From assembly GCA_034509925.1 (NCBI GenBank), contig CM067533.1, positions 4,154,035-4,218,034 of the forward strand: a stretch of DNA of 64,000 nucleotides. The letters are read 5' to 3'. Within the stretch, counting starts at the first letter, position 1. Each line of letters begins with the position of its first letter. This stretch comes from Hirudinaria manillensis. Lineage: Eukaryota > Annelida > Clitellata > Hirudinida > Hirudinidae. Position numbers and translations under genes: made by a program. Shown here one piece after another: positions 55,301 through 60,358 of the stretch. A model generated the notes under the pieces. The model saw nothing but the letters and a program-made list of their open reading frames with translations. It had not been told where the DNA came from and searched no databases.

Positions 55301-58300
55301 GGCCTGGTCATAGCATTTGTGGTTAACTGGAGAGGTGCTATTTCCTTGGAGTCGTGGAAGATTTTGAAACAATATGCTGTATCAAGGCAACTCCTTATGT
55401 GGATGTCAATCAAAAATACCAGTTGAATCTTAGAAAATGTTGAAGATTTTCAGAACCAGTACATGGAAAAAGCACAGAAGATGAGACCATAAACTTAAGA
55501 AAAACAGTAACATTTAAAAATCTCCTTATTGAAGTTATTTAATGTGATTTAACATTTATTTTCATATCAAAACTATGGTCCCTGGGTGATCTCTGACCCG
55601 AATGGGGACCCTAAATATTAGATGATAATTTATGCTGATGAATTTAGAGACTGTTCAGGACTGAATAAAATGTGCTCAGAATTTAGAGCAATATTGAGAC
55701 ATAGAAAAGGCCAAATAAGCTTCAATCTTGACTTTTTTAATAAACTGTAATTTCTGTGATTTCCTAATATATTTTTCATGAAACATGTTTCTTTTCACTT
55801 CATTTGTTGCGGCAAATAACACTGAATTACAGTTTTATTCCTTTATTTGAACTTCAAACATCACGGAGCTAAAAGGAACTAACACTAGAAAACTCGTAGT
55901 TGATGATACTGTCTGTAAAAATGAAATAGTTCAACAACTTATCCATAACCGGAACTCCCTAACTCAGCCTAACACTCTGGACCCTTCGTTCCACTGACTT
56001 ATAAGCAGTTGACCCTGCCCCTTCCTTTACGAGGAATTGACCATAACATCATTATAATGATTTTTTTGGATTTTTCCCATAGTTCAACATAGACATCTGA
56101 GAAAAGAGACAACCTCCCCATAGGGACCTTTTTCATGCAAAGTACAACTGTCCCTATACACAGGTTTTTACTGTATTTCAATTTACAAACTGTCAATTCA
56201 GATTTATAGCATGTATAAAAGAATTAGAAACTCAGTCATTGGAACACCAGCAGGAAATCCTCAGAAGAGTGACCACGTCTTTAACTGTTTCAGCCCTGAT
56301 CTCCTTAAGCTCTCTAGGTATGGGCCGCACCCGATGATCAGTCGGGTGTCCCTGCTGGATCCTTGCATTGTCGCCTTTCAGCTGTCCTTCATGTACAACT
56401 TTCTTGTAACTTTTGCACTGATGAAACAACTCCGCAAACTGAGACCCAGCCTTTGTATTCTTTTTTTATGTAGGTCTCATTCAGAGGGTAATTCAAAGGT
56501 ATTATAGATTAAGGTGCAATTGTATATGTGACACTACAAAAAAAGAATGGATCATATTTCATCCATACAATAACATATGAAACATGGTAGAATGATGTAC
56601 AATCACCATACAATAGCTTATGGTGGTTGATAACCAAAAGCACTTTCAGCACTTTTTTACTTTAAAGCTACTTTAGATGTTGATATGTTTTTACTTTAGT
56701 ACATTTTTTAGTATGGATGGGATGGGCCAGCCCTTGCATGTCTCTAATATATATATATTTAAATTCCTCGTAGGTTATTATGCTATTACCATGGTTCATT
56801 AGATCATTTATTGCTATTAATTACTTTTTCCATTGCCAAAATATTCAAATAACTTTACACGAGTCTATAAATGACTCATAAACCCGGGGTTTTGGGTTCG
56901 GTGCACGATTGCAAATGTAAACAAGAGGATGTTTTTAAATAAATTTGGAAAATATCAAATCCTTAGAACATGCATCAGATATATATTATGTGATTGGCCA
57001 ACCCTGACAAGAATGTATGAACAAAATTGAATTCTGCTTCAGTAAAAATCTTTCTGCTAGCTATTTGCAGTCTTAATTTTCCTGTCCAAAAAATTTCAAA
57101 ACTGCTCTTACCTCAGAATCTTTTTCTTCTGGCAATCCACCCAAGCAATCACATTGAAAATATGACTTCACATTACAAATTCCAAACTGGATATCCATGA
57201 AATAATTTCCCTTAAATTTCATGTCCAAGTTCAACTTGTCTAAATTCATTAGCATATAAGGAACAAATGACATTTTCTCAATTCCTATCTGTCCTCTTGT
57301 TCGTGAAATAACAGTGTGCTGCATATAGTTAATAACTTTCAATATCCTTTAAAATCTACTCAACCCTTCAGAAAAATAATCAAACCTTTAAATGAATCAG
57401 CATACATTTGATGTGGAAGCCAGTTATTAGAACAGCAACTTTATTTGTCTTTTTAGCATCCCATAAGATATCAGGATCTGAGTCTTGAGAATTCAAAAAT
57501 ATTGGAGGCACATATGACCAAGCCCATGAAACCCAATCTTGGTCGGACATATCCTCCATCTTCTTTGATTCTATGGTAAATCATAAATGTAAAATAGAGT
57601 AATTCAAGCTAATTAATCCATATGTTAGATTGTGCTCACCATCTTCCTGCAAATCATTGTAATCATCAGCATTTTTGGAACAATCACTAATATTTGACAA
57701 GTCTTGGTAAAAAATCATAAGTTTGAGAAGTCTTTGAAGCATAGGAACTTGAATGTCAGTCAGAGACACATTAAAAGTGTCACAAATAATATTTAATTTT
57801 GTTAACCAAGGTAATTTGGAATATATGTTCTCATATATTAAAGCAAGCCTAGCTCTGAGCACACACCTAATTACAATAAAATTTTGTTAATTTTGATGCC
57901 TTGAAGCAATATTATATATCTCACCTATATAAAACAGGAGTTTGATAATGTTCAATTTTACCACTTGCATTTCTTTGATCCAAGCAGAGTGTCAAATCAT
58001 GAATTTCAAAAACTCTTCTCAATGCCAAATCTTCAGGCGTCAGTTCAATGAAGGATCTAAGCCATTCAGAATTAGTGCTAAAACATTCTGCTGACTTCAC
58101 ATTTAGAGATAAAACCAGATCCTCATCAACAAATTTTAATATCAGATTGTTAACTATTATGTTTATATTGTTGACAATTTTGTTTAAGAGACTTTGAAGG
58201 TAACCAGGAGGTGGCAAATCTTGCTGCCCCTCTATCATAGGCATTACTTTCCTAGTATTTGATGTACTTGATTGTCCACTAGACAAGCTATTTGAATCAG

Positions 58301-58598
58301 AATCAGATTCAGAATTTTTCAATTTTACAGAGCATTCTATAGTGTTAATCGTGATAACAACTGGTTCTGAATATAAATGTGTCCAAGGCACATGCACCCG
58401 AAGTTCGTGAACCCATCCACTTTTTAAGGAAACCGGAATCTTTATTAAATCTTCTATGACATTTAACCTCAACTCCAATTTGTTAAGAACTACATCTCCA
58501 CCCCAAAGAGACATTTTGAAATCGTCTTTGTTCAGTTTTACATATTTGTTAATATAACTGATAAGTAAAGGAGCAACATATGATTCAAGCTTAAACAT
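20911..58598 (-). CDS. VPS13B: VPS13B (COH1) orthologue, bridge-like lipid-transfer protein; complete 46-exon gene
   Basis: VPS13B proteins are rod-like tunnels that carry lipids between membranes at the Golgi and endosomes; human VPS13B is the Cohen syndrome protein. The ATG at 58598-58596 begins MFKLESYVAPLL, matching the family's chorein start, and SLWGGDVVLNKLELRL follows. The C terminus carries LRAG, GNPTGFVRNV, ISRNMERLSMDE and GGAAELVSM, characteristic of VPS13B. Exons, 5' to 3': 58598-57925, 57866-57640, 57570-57386, 57318-57112, 52850-52640, 52588-52388, 52310-52147, 48198-48016, 45978-45878, 45792-45614, 45545-45507, 45424-45185, 45119-44949, 44812-44673, 43922-43706, 41767-41535, 41464-41173, 39862-39757, 39680-39288, 39221-38790, 38626-38524, 38003-37421, 31095-30818, 30760-30649, 30575-30277, 30246-30032, 29966-29806, 29683-29580, 28996-28892, 28819-28643, 28100-28023, 27966-27832, 27743-27507, 27429-27352, 27292-27120, 27052-26872, 26795-26562, 24529-24353, 24289-24152, 24061-23638, 23565-22366, 22301-22125, 22065-21895, 21819-21543, 21442-21199, 21132-20911. 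Total 10,878 bases, about 3,625 residues (human about 4,000). Every phase agrees. Exon 11, and any exons missed in introns 7 and 37, are the uncertain parts. Confidence 0.93.
22366..24529 (-). CDS. VPS13B: VPS13B exons 38-41
   Basis: Exons 24353-24529, 24152-24289, 23638-24061 and the long 22366-23565 (1,200 bp), residues about 2617-3263. Exon 41 ends LMIEPMRVLISIRASLKIFV, ALDSTPMNFGKFEKVDIL, then LTMHYASSALLRAG. This is nearly the human 'LMIEPVKLLVSIHASLKLYIA...ALAMHYAAGALFRAG' as I remember it, and is the ATG2-type C-terminal motif that contacts the acceptor membrane. The Asp/Ser-rich DDTHKHYSSDENPSND is a likely surface loop. Confidence 0.92.
24530..26561 (-). other. VPS13B intron 37 (2.0 kb) with minisatellite
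   Basis: Both flanks are in phase 0, and the protein here is a little shorter than the family, so an exon may be missed. The frames at 25456-25641 and 25788-25985 were examined and have no good splice borders. A stretch of 600 bases (26041-26640, partly exon 37) contains no CG dinucleotide at all. Confidence 0.6.
24653..24808. repeat. 28-bp minisatellite, about 5.5 copies
   Basis: The unit GTGATGGTAATGATAGCAAT + ATTATAAT repeats from 24653, 24681, 24709, 24737 and 24765, with a partial copy from 24793. Copies differ by single bases (ATATC, ACAGC). It lies in intron 37, about 120 bp from exon 38. Confidence 0.95.
26562..31095 (-). CDS. VPS13B: VPS13B exons 23-37
   Basis: Fifteen mostly short exons (78-299 bp): 30818-31095, 30649-30760, 30277-30575, 30032-30246, 29806-29966, 29580-29683, 28892-28996, 28643-28819, 28023-28100, 27832-27966, 27507-27743, 27352-27429, 27120-27292, 26872-27052, 26562-26795. 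They code about residues 1761-2616. VPS13B landmarks are DSGLPAYGEITFQTGFN, NNTQEELHFGQVGTEE across a splice, LFSPLFIVRSHYPLRLLMNV and LTPQWMIVNETNLELI. The last two lie in the SHR-BD/VAB-like region near residues 2420-2620. In VPS13 proteins this part binds sorting adaptors. Exon 37 takes the CTCACCCAG acceptor because only that one keeps phase 0. Confidence 0.88.
31634..33255 (+). mobile_element. Tc1/mariner-type DNA transposon, 1,622 bp, TA target duplication
   Basis: The left end CAGTGAGCGTCATAAAGATA continues GGACAGGT, and the right end read backwards is CAGTGCGCGTCATAAAGATA then GGACAGGT. The inverted repeats are thus 28 bp with a single mismatch. TA flanks both ends (31632-31633, 33256-33257). 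The near-perfect ends suggest a fairly young insertion. This element differs in end sequence from the one at 42050, so two Tc1 families are present. Confidence 0.95.
31989..32990 (+). pseudogene. Tc1 transposase, inactivated
   Basis: It begins MGLGKQLNDVERGQILAF. The order is a first helix-turn-helix (ISEISRRMNRSRNVISRFL), a GRPKK hinge read in the next frame near 32153, a second unit (VSRSKILRCLRGSGF), the catalytic block WKSVIFSDEKK, then IFQHDNAPLHRAKSTK, SPDLYPIKHVWGLL and a C terminus ending near KKEDKAHY. Frameshifts fall at the hinge and after FSDEKK, and stops lie near 32443 and 32845. The third catalytic residue, normally Glu in 'PIE', is Lys (PIKHVW). The copy is dead, but the two aspartates remain. 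Confidence 0.9.
35826..36500 (+). pseudogene. LINE reverse transcriptase scrap
   Basis: Plus-strand pieces read PVQKGGVLDIPGCIEQTALI, then EAIQNAKRNQL, VVWLIAANTYGLRL, then (other frames) PRTVIELLQEYFNRF and GCAIFRSVFLAIQIMTNAKK. These correspond to 'PGxxEH...VVWLDLANAYGSIPHxLI...HVPxxVxxLLxxYF...GCxISVxLFxxAMxxIxKAAE', an RT layout I know from invertebrate LINEs. The catalytic 'LDLANAYG' aspartate is lost (LIAANTYG). Everything after the first RT half is degraded. Confidence 0.65.
36320..36484 (+). repeat. Two diverged 53-bp direct repeats
   Basis: ACCAAGTGCATGGTGCATGG... (from 36320) and ACCAGGCACATGGTACATGG... (from 36428) match over about 53 bp with roughly a quarter of positions changed. 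The spacing is about 108 bp. They lie in the degraded tail of the LINE scrap and may be old tandem units. Confidence 0.5.
37421..38626 (-). CDS. VPS13B: VPS13B exons 21-22
   Basis: Exon 38524-38626 (enters phase 2, exits phase 0) supplies the bridge between exon 20 and exon 22; without it the phases do not fit. Exon 37421-38003 (donor ACAAAG|GTTGTA) starts NLVCGHSMEINLTSELEITL, with TASYTVPFDLLVTGIRLNVV later. Together they code about residues 1532-1760, with alternating hydrophobic strands as in the rest of the groove. Confidence 0.87.
38684..38745 (+). repeat. AAT-microsatellite plus TTTATATAGCGCC box (SINE-like tail)
   Basis: A short (AAT)n is followed by ACGTCATTTATATAGCGCCC, then TTCGCATGAGCTACAGG and GGCGCCGAAATTA. 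An AAT microsatellite next to 'TTTATATAGCGC' is a motif I have seen in repeats of many invertebrate genomes. This link is from memory. It lies in intron 20 right before exon 20 on the genomic axis and is one of the few CpG-rich spots within the gene. Confidence 0.45.
38790..39862 (-). CDS. VPS13B: VPS13B exons 18-20
   Basis: Exons 39757-39862, 39288-39680 and 38790-39221, with introns of 76 and 66 bp. They code about residues 1222-1531. Readable landmarks are ELILMVTEVHLPQHLMF, LQPLVIFFDLESLLALTNSL and PLPRLVIDKDIYAKAI. The 66-bp intron (39222-39287) is a multiple of three and has no in-frame stop, so the unspliced frame stays open. Retention would add 22 hydrophobic residues. Confidence 0.88.
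39863..41172 (-). other. VPS13B intron 17 (1.3 kb)
   Basis: Contains the C-terminal scrap of a LINE at about 40385-40600 (plus strand). The rest is AT-rich, with no exon recognised. Confidence 0.7.
40385..40600 (+). pseudogene. LINE ORF2 C-terminal scrap
   Basis: One plus-strand frame reads TRGHSFNLKTG, then INCVVLAWNPMPQEIVN and SIDINSFQVLK. This matches the end of many LINE reverse transcriptases ('TRGHxxKL...NFFxxRVVxxWNxLPxxVVxAxSxxxFKxxLD'). One stop lies inside. Upstream parts are not readable. Confidence 0.65.
41173..41767 (-). CDS. VPS13B: VPS13B exons 16-17
   Basis: Exons 41535-41767 (enters phase 1, acceptor TTTGACAG) and 41173-41464 (acceptor TTTAACAG, exits phase 1 at GAATCAG|GTAATA). 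They code about residues 1047-1221, beginning GIKLPWKLTLSSMSMYSLHG. This is the same layout as the 'FPWTLxL' region of VPS13B: beta-strand-rich lipid-groove sequence ending in a polar, Ser/Gln-rich linker. Confidence 0.85.
42370..42406 (+). mobile_element. 37-bp LINE 3'-end insertion with 16-bp target duplication
   Basis: The 16-base sequence TCAAAACTTCCTTTAT occurs at 42354-42369 and again at 42407-42422. The 37 bases between begin GAACAAGACTATAAACC and end in a short CAT repeat. The first 17 bases and the CAT tail also form the 3' end of the LINE at 61037-61064. This is the structure left by target-primed reverse transcription that stopped almost at once. Confidence 0.7.
42438..43300 (+). 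pseudogene. Tc1 transposase, inactivated
   Basis: The reading begins MKKRPSLTEEEKKQIKALRK (first helix-turn-helix), then GGRPRKLSKQ (the GRPR hinge between the two helix-turn-helix units), VRTICNYLNSSG (second unit) and the catalytic start VIFSDEKKI. The second catalytic block reads QQNNAPIHVSRTRAFFQ, where the usual QxDNAP aspartate is Asn. The third is SPDLNLTENIWGIL, with the glutamate kept. At least three frame changes (around 42.6, 42.9 and 43.1 kb) plus the lost aspartate make it non-functional. Tc1 transposases cut and paste the element using a DD34E triad. Confidence 0.88.
43706..48198 (-). CDS. VPS13B: VPS13B exons 8-15
   Basis: Exons 48016-48198, 45878-45978, 45614-45792, 45507-45545, 45185-45424, 44949-45119, 44673-44812 and 43706-43922 code residues of about 624-1046. 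Recognisable VPS13B-like stretches are SPKQ-type core LDPILYDWLSYFPKQEFG (exon 13) and NSCLFLPSQ...VFLLPKID (exon 15), which aligns with the 'SCCVFIPS...CLPQIKI' region of human VPS13B as I remember it. The region near 45.5 kb reads in three frames. It is resolved by a 68-bp intron (45546-45613) and a 39-nt micro-exon (45507-45545) followed by an 82-bp intron whose acceptor is CTCATGCTTAG. All phases then agree. The alternative is two compensating single-base sequencing errors in homopolymers. Confidence 0.82.
44266..44400 (+). repeat. Hairpin repeat family, copy D (intron 14)
   Basis: Begins GAAACTCTTCTTTAGACCTC and continues CAGGAATCCTTAAGAGG, ACACTTAGGCCCTTTAG. It ends in a TGATGATCATCA palindrome (near 44359-44370) where other copies have the CACCCG stem. 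This is the most diverged member that I can still align. Confidence 0.5.
45979..48015 (-). other. VPS13B intron 8 (2.0 kb)
   Basis: Contains a hairpin-repeat copy at 46139-46260. The part from 47.0 to 47.6 kb has longer open frames on both strands (for example 47252-47566 plus and 47248-47484 minus) and higher GC, and may be a transposon relic. No family was recognised. The remainder is AT-rich. Confidence 0.6.
46139..46260 (+). repeat. Hairpin repeat family, copy C
   Basis: Begins GAAACTCTCTTCAAGCACCT and continues CAGGAATCCTAAGAGAGG, CCCCTTCAGCCCTTGAAAC and CTGCTGATCAAG. It matches copies A and B in order, but the hairpin stem is degraded. Confidence 0.6.
48199..52146 (-). other. VPS13B intron 7 (3.9 kb) with L2/CR1-like LINE
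   Basis: Both flanking exons are in phase 0, so an extra in-phase exon could be hidden here, though none was recognised. The intron holds the LINE at about 49.7-51.95 kb. From 48.2 to 49.7 kb I see only AT-rich DNA. Confidence 0.75.
49690..51955 (+). pseudogene. L2/CR1-like LINE, 5'-truncated and broken
   Basis: Plus-strand fragments run in LINE order. The linker after the endonuclease comes first (VERSLPQVTPHFYKCRHPWF then DAEC; 'RHPWFDxEC' is typical of L2/CR1 elements). Then follow the RT: AYRPYHFTETAILKVMSN, LLLLDIAAAFDTVGHS, GVQQGSVLGLILFTLYMANI and SHQYADNTQIY. The catalytic YADD has become YADN, and several frameshifts and stops interrupt it. The 3' end is a short untranslated tail with ATCAGATAAATAAATTTAAA at about 51930-51952, like the A-rich or microsatellite tails of this clade. 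It lies antisense to VPS13B in intron 7, so it should not affect the mRNA. Confidence 0.8.
52147..52850 (-). CDS. VPS13B: VPS13B exons 5-7
   Basis: Exons 52640-52850 (enters phase 0), 52388-52588 and 52147-52310 (exits phase 0), separated by introns of 51 and 77 bp. They code about residues 432-623 of the extended repeating-beta-groove part of the protein, including GQERLLLRFYVGKSDLRV and YFVSFSYPTIYLYPAYTELF. This section is expected to line the hydrophobic lipid channel: alternating hydrophobic residues are visible but there is no catalytic motif. The exon 7 acceptor is ATTTTTGAAG, chosen because it alone restores phase with exon 6. Confidence 0.85.
54026..55430 (+). pseudogene. R2-like non-LTR retrotransposon remnant (RT end, CCHC, restriction-like endonuclease)
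   Basis: Plus-strand pieces in shifting frames follow the order of an R2-clade ORF. First is a reverse transcriptase core (VTFADDLMLLSS, with the FADD catalytic motif intact). Then comes a thumb-like part (YVKLQDKEIKSLSI, DTYKYPGEQTWP), then a knuckle of the type C-x3-C-x7-H-x4-C (CDASCGEMESLGHITQNC) followed by HHARHDNLVV. Last is the restriction-like endonuclease region (KKYDKPDIHKWMKQNN, then VNWRGAISLESWKILKQYA). The knuckle plus VNWRGxxS is the usual R2 signature. Many frameshifts and stops make it dead. The N-terminal DNA-binding part and most of the RT are missing. Canonical R2 inserts in 28S rDNA. I see no rDNA here, so this is either an ectopic copy or a related clade with another target. 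Confidence 0.75.
56226..56370 (+). repeat. Hairpin repeat family, copy B
   Basis: It starts near GAAACTCAGTCATTGG, passes through CAGGAAATCCTCAGAAGAG and GTTTCAGCCCTGA, and ends in a perfect hairpin at 56328-56348 (CACCCGA, TGATCA core, then TCGGGTG) followed by TCCCTGCTGG. The match to the copy at 61.1-61.3 kb (reverse strand) runs the whole length. It is non-coding. It is SINE- or MITE-like, but no pol III boxes or terminal repeats were identified. Confidence 0.7.
57112..58598 (-). CDS. VPS13B: VPS13B exons 1-4: chorein N-terminal domain
   Basis: Exons 57925-58598, 57640-57866, 57386-57570 and 57112-57318, with introns of 58, 69 and 67 bp. Residues 1 to about 100 form the chorein_N cap: SYVAPLLISYINKYVKL, SLWGGDVVLNKLEL, then VHELRVHVPW and SEPVVITINTIEC. 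This is the entrance of the lipid-transfer groove and the end expected to face the donor membrane. Exon 2 opens with RCVLRARLALIYENIYSK, another VPS13B-type block. I chose the ATG at 58598 because it gives the family's short N terminus; an upstream in-frame ATG (58652) would add MFTFVSWRWW..., which the family lacks. The sequence just upstream has no obvious TATA box. CpG is normal here, unlike the rest of the gene, as in an unmethylated 5' end. Confidence 0.92.
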
Positions 58599-58743
58599 TG
58601 CGAAACCTCTACGGATCAACAACCACCAACGCCACGAAACAAAGGTAAACAATAAAATATAACAAAGATTTTATTGAAAAATTGTATCATTGAAGCTATG
58701 TGAGCTTGAAATTTGACATTTTATTTCAAATATTTGGGTTTTT
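58599..58743. promoter_or_regulatory. Presumed VPS13B 5' UTR and promoter side
   Basis: The 145 bases upstream of the ATG have normal CpG density close to the start codon and then become AT-rich. No TATA box, initiator or known binding site is convincing. The transcription start was not located. Confidence 0.3.
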
Positions 58744-58759
58744 TTAATATTTTAAACTA

Positions 58760-58930
58760 AAAACCGAGGCGGTACAACGACCTGCAAAGGAATCCAGCAT
58801 GTGGTGCAATCTTGGAAAACGCATCACGAACCCGTCGAAGTATTCTTTGAGTACTTTAATTACATTCGTATATAAGAATGTTACTATCCGCATCCAGTGA
58901 TCAAGCGGATGTCCCTGCCAGCTTCTTTCT
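58760..58930 (+). repeat. Hairpin repeat family, copy F
   Basis: The 3' part reads CCGCATCCAGTGATCAAGCG then GATGTCCCTGCCAGCT, matching CCGCACCCG...CGGGTGTC.CTGCCGG of the other copies. Its hairpin is 58891-58911, CATCC...GGATG. Relative to CACCC...GGGTG one base on each arm has changed in a way that keeps the pair. The 5' part (CCTGCAAAGGAATCC) matches more loosely. A 72-codon minus-strand open frame here (58744-58962) is taken to be chance. Confidence 0.55.
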
Positions 58931-58976
58931 TCCGATAACCAAACATCAACGACTTCCGACAAACAACTAGTACTCG

Positions 58977-59141
58977 TGTTGAGTTTTTATGCTTAAAAAC
59001 TTGTTTTGTTAAAATGGCTTGAATTATTATATTAATGGTTTTTGGTTCCGCTCTCCTTTGTTTCGCTTCTTCTTCCTGTGAATAAAAATGGTCTGGTGTA
59101 GTTGGACTTTGAATTCGATATGTTCGAGGTTTATTTCGACA
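58977..59141 (+). repeat. Copia 5' LTR
   Basis: Starts TGTTGAGTTTTTATGC and ends TTATTTCGACA, 165 bp. It differs from the 3' LTR by a few substitutions and a 4-base difference (AATAAAAATGGTC versus AAGATGATC) in the middle. Confidence 0.95.
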
Positions 59142-59156
59142 GGTTATGGGTCCAGA
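59142..59156 (+). promoter_or_regulatory. Copia primer-binding site (initiator-tRNA half type)
   Basis: GGTTATGGGTCCAGA directly abuts the 5' LTR. It is complementary to the anticodon arm of initiator methionine tRNA (…GGGCCCATAACC…) with one mismatch. Copia elements prime from an internal cut of this tRNA, so this supports the copia assignment. Confidence 0.8.
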
Positions 59157-59214
59157 ATAGGCTTCGAATAAATTTGTTCACTGCTAGATCATTTTTATTG
59201 TTTTATTGCAGATC

Positions 59215-60161
59215 CTTGTCTTTTCATTCAAAAGAAAATGCATAGTAAAATTTTAGCTGCTTTGTATGTCGACGATGGCAAGCAGAAGTTAGAGAAAGAA
59301 TTCAAAATTGTTGCTAAACCAGCTACATTCTTTCTTGGAATTGAAATCAACAAACAATCTGATGGCTCAATAAAAATCACTCAGAGAAACTTTACTCAAA
59401 AGATTCTAGAGAAATTTGGAATGGACAAGTGTCACCCATGTCCAACACCCATTTCAAATCTGAGAAGGCAGATGATGTCCGTGATGATCAAAACGAGATC
59501 AAATTTCCACACAGATCAGCGGTAGGCGCATTAATGTACCTAATGACAAGTACAAGACCTGACATAGCGTATGCAGTTAGTATTGTTTCTAGAAACCTAG
59601 AAAACCCAACTAGAGAAGATGTTGTAAAGGTTAAGAGGATATTTAGATATCTTCAGGGTACCAGAGATATTGGTATTACTTACAGCAGTTCTAGAACGAA
59701 CGAAAATACTTTGATATGCTATAGTGGTGCTGATCATGGAGGAGACACTACCACGGGAAGATCTACGTCGGGTGTTGTTTGTATTTATTCTGGAGGTGCT
59801 ATCAGTTGGCTTAGTCAAAGACAAACGTCAGTAGCCATATCAAGCAGAAGTAGTTGCTGCAAGTGAAGCTACTAGAGAAGCTATTTGGTTGAAAAGATTG
59901 TTAGAGGACATTACTGGATATTCTAACAAACCAGAAATTTACGTTGATAACGAAGCTGCAATTAAACTAGCTGAGAATCCAGAATATCACAAAAGAACCA
60001 AACACATCAAGACAAGACATTTTTTCGTCAGAGAAAAAGTCACAGAAGGCGATGTGTGTGTCAAAAGAGTCTCATCAGAATTTCAGATTGCAGACATCTT
60101 GACAAAACCTGTTAGTGAAGAGAGGCTGAACATGCTGAAGGACAGAATAGGACTTAAATAA
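59215..60161 (+). pseudogene. Copia pol remnant: end of RT plus RNase H
   Basis: Pieces in three frames: DPCLFIQKKMHSKILAALYVDDG (the RT catalytic YVDD, reading from about 59210) is joined directly to KQKLEKEFKIVAKPATFFLG, so about thirty residues after YVDD are missing. GIEINKQSDGSIKITQRNFT follows. After a frame change come SAVGALMYLMTSTRPDIAYA, IFRYLQGTRDIGITY and TTGRSTSGVVCIY. After another change (59860) come ASEATREAIWLKRLLEDI, EIYVDNEAAIKLAENPEYH, KRTKHIKTRHFFVREKV and DILTKPV, ending at the TAA 60159-60161. The order is that of copia RNase H with the final 'ADxxTKPL' block. Confidence 0.9.
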
Positions 60162-60181
60162 TAATTCGGTGGATTTTAACA

Positions 60182-60192
60182 AAATGAGAAGG
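60182..60192 (+). promoter_or_regulatory. Copia polypurine tract
   Basis: AAATGAGAAGG ends exactly where the 3' LTR begins (TGTTGAG at 60193). It is the expected primer for plus-strand DNA. Confidence 0.75.
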
Positions 60193-60353
60193 TGTTGAGA
60201 TTTTACGCTTAAAAACTTGTTTTGTTAAAATAGTTTGAATTATTAAATTAATGGTTTTTGGTTCCGCTCTCCTTTGTTTCGCTTCTTCTTCCTGTGAAGA
60301 TGATCTGGTGTAGTTGGACTTTGAATTCGATATATTCGAGGTTTATTTCAACA
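60193..60353 (+). repeat. Copia 3' LTR
   Basis: 161 bp, TGTTGAG...TTCAACA, matching the 5' LTR. Confidence 0.95.
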
Positions 60354-60358
60354 ACTCG

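Larger units (their letters stand above)
52851..57111 (-). other. VPS13B intron 4 (4.3 kb) with R2-like LINE and hairpin repeat
   Basis: The intron runs between exon 4 (donor CTGAG|GTAAGA) and exon 5 (acceptor GTTTAG). It contains the R2-like LINE remnant at about 54.0-55.4 kb (plus strand, antisense to the host gene) and a copy of the hairpin repeat at 56226-56370. The remainder, 52.9-54.0 and 55.5-56.2 kb, is AT-rich with nothing recognised. Confidence 0.8.
58977..60353 (+). mobile_element. Copia-type LTR retrotransposon, internally deleted, ACTCG target duplication
   Basis: The element is 1,377 bp long with near-identical LTRs at 58977-59141 and 60193-60353 and ACTCG on both sides (58972-58976, 60354-60358). 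A primer site follows the 5' LTR and a purine tract precedes the 3' LTR. The interior keeps only the end of the reverse transcriptase and the RNase H. Gag, protease, integrase and most of the RT are gone. The similar LTRs and perfect duplication suggest a fairly recent insertion of an already deleted copy, which would need proteins supplied by full-length relatives. Confidence 0.95.

Noticed and set aside
58744..58962. 72-codon minus-strand open frame upstream of VPS13B
   Set aside because: It lies across hairpin-repeat copy F, has no splice borders or family match, and is best explained as chance.
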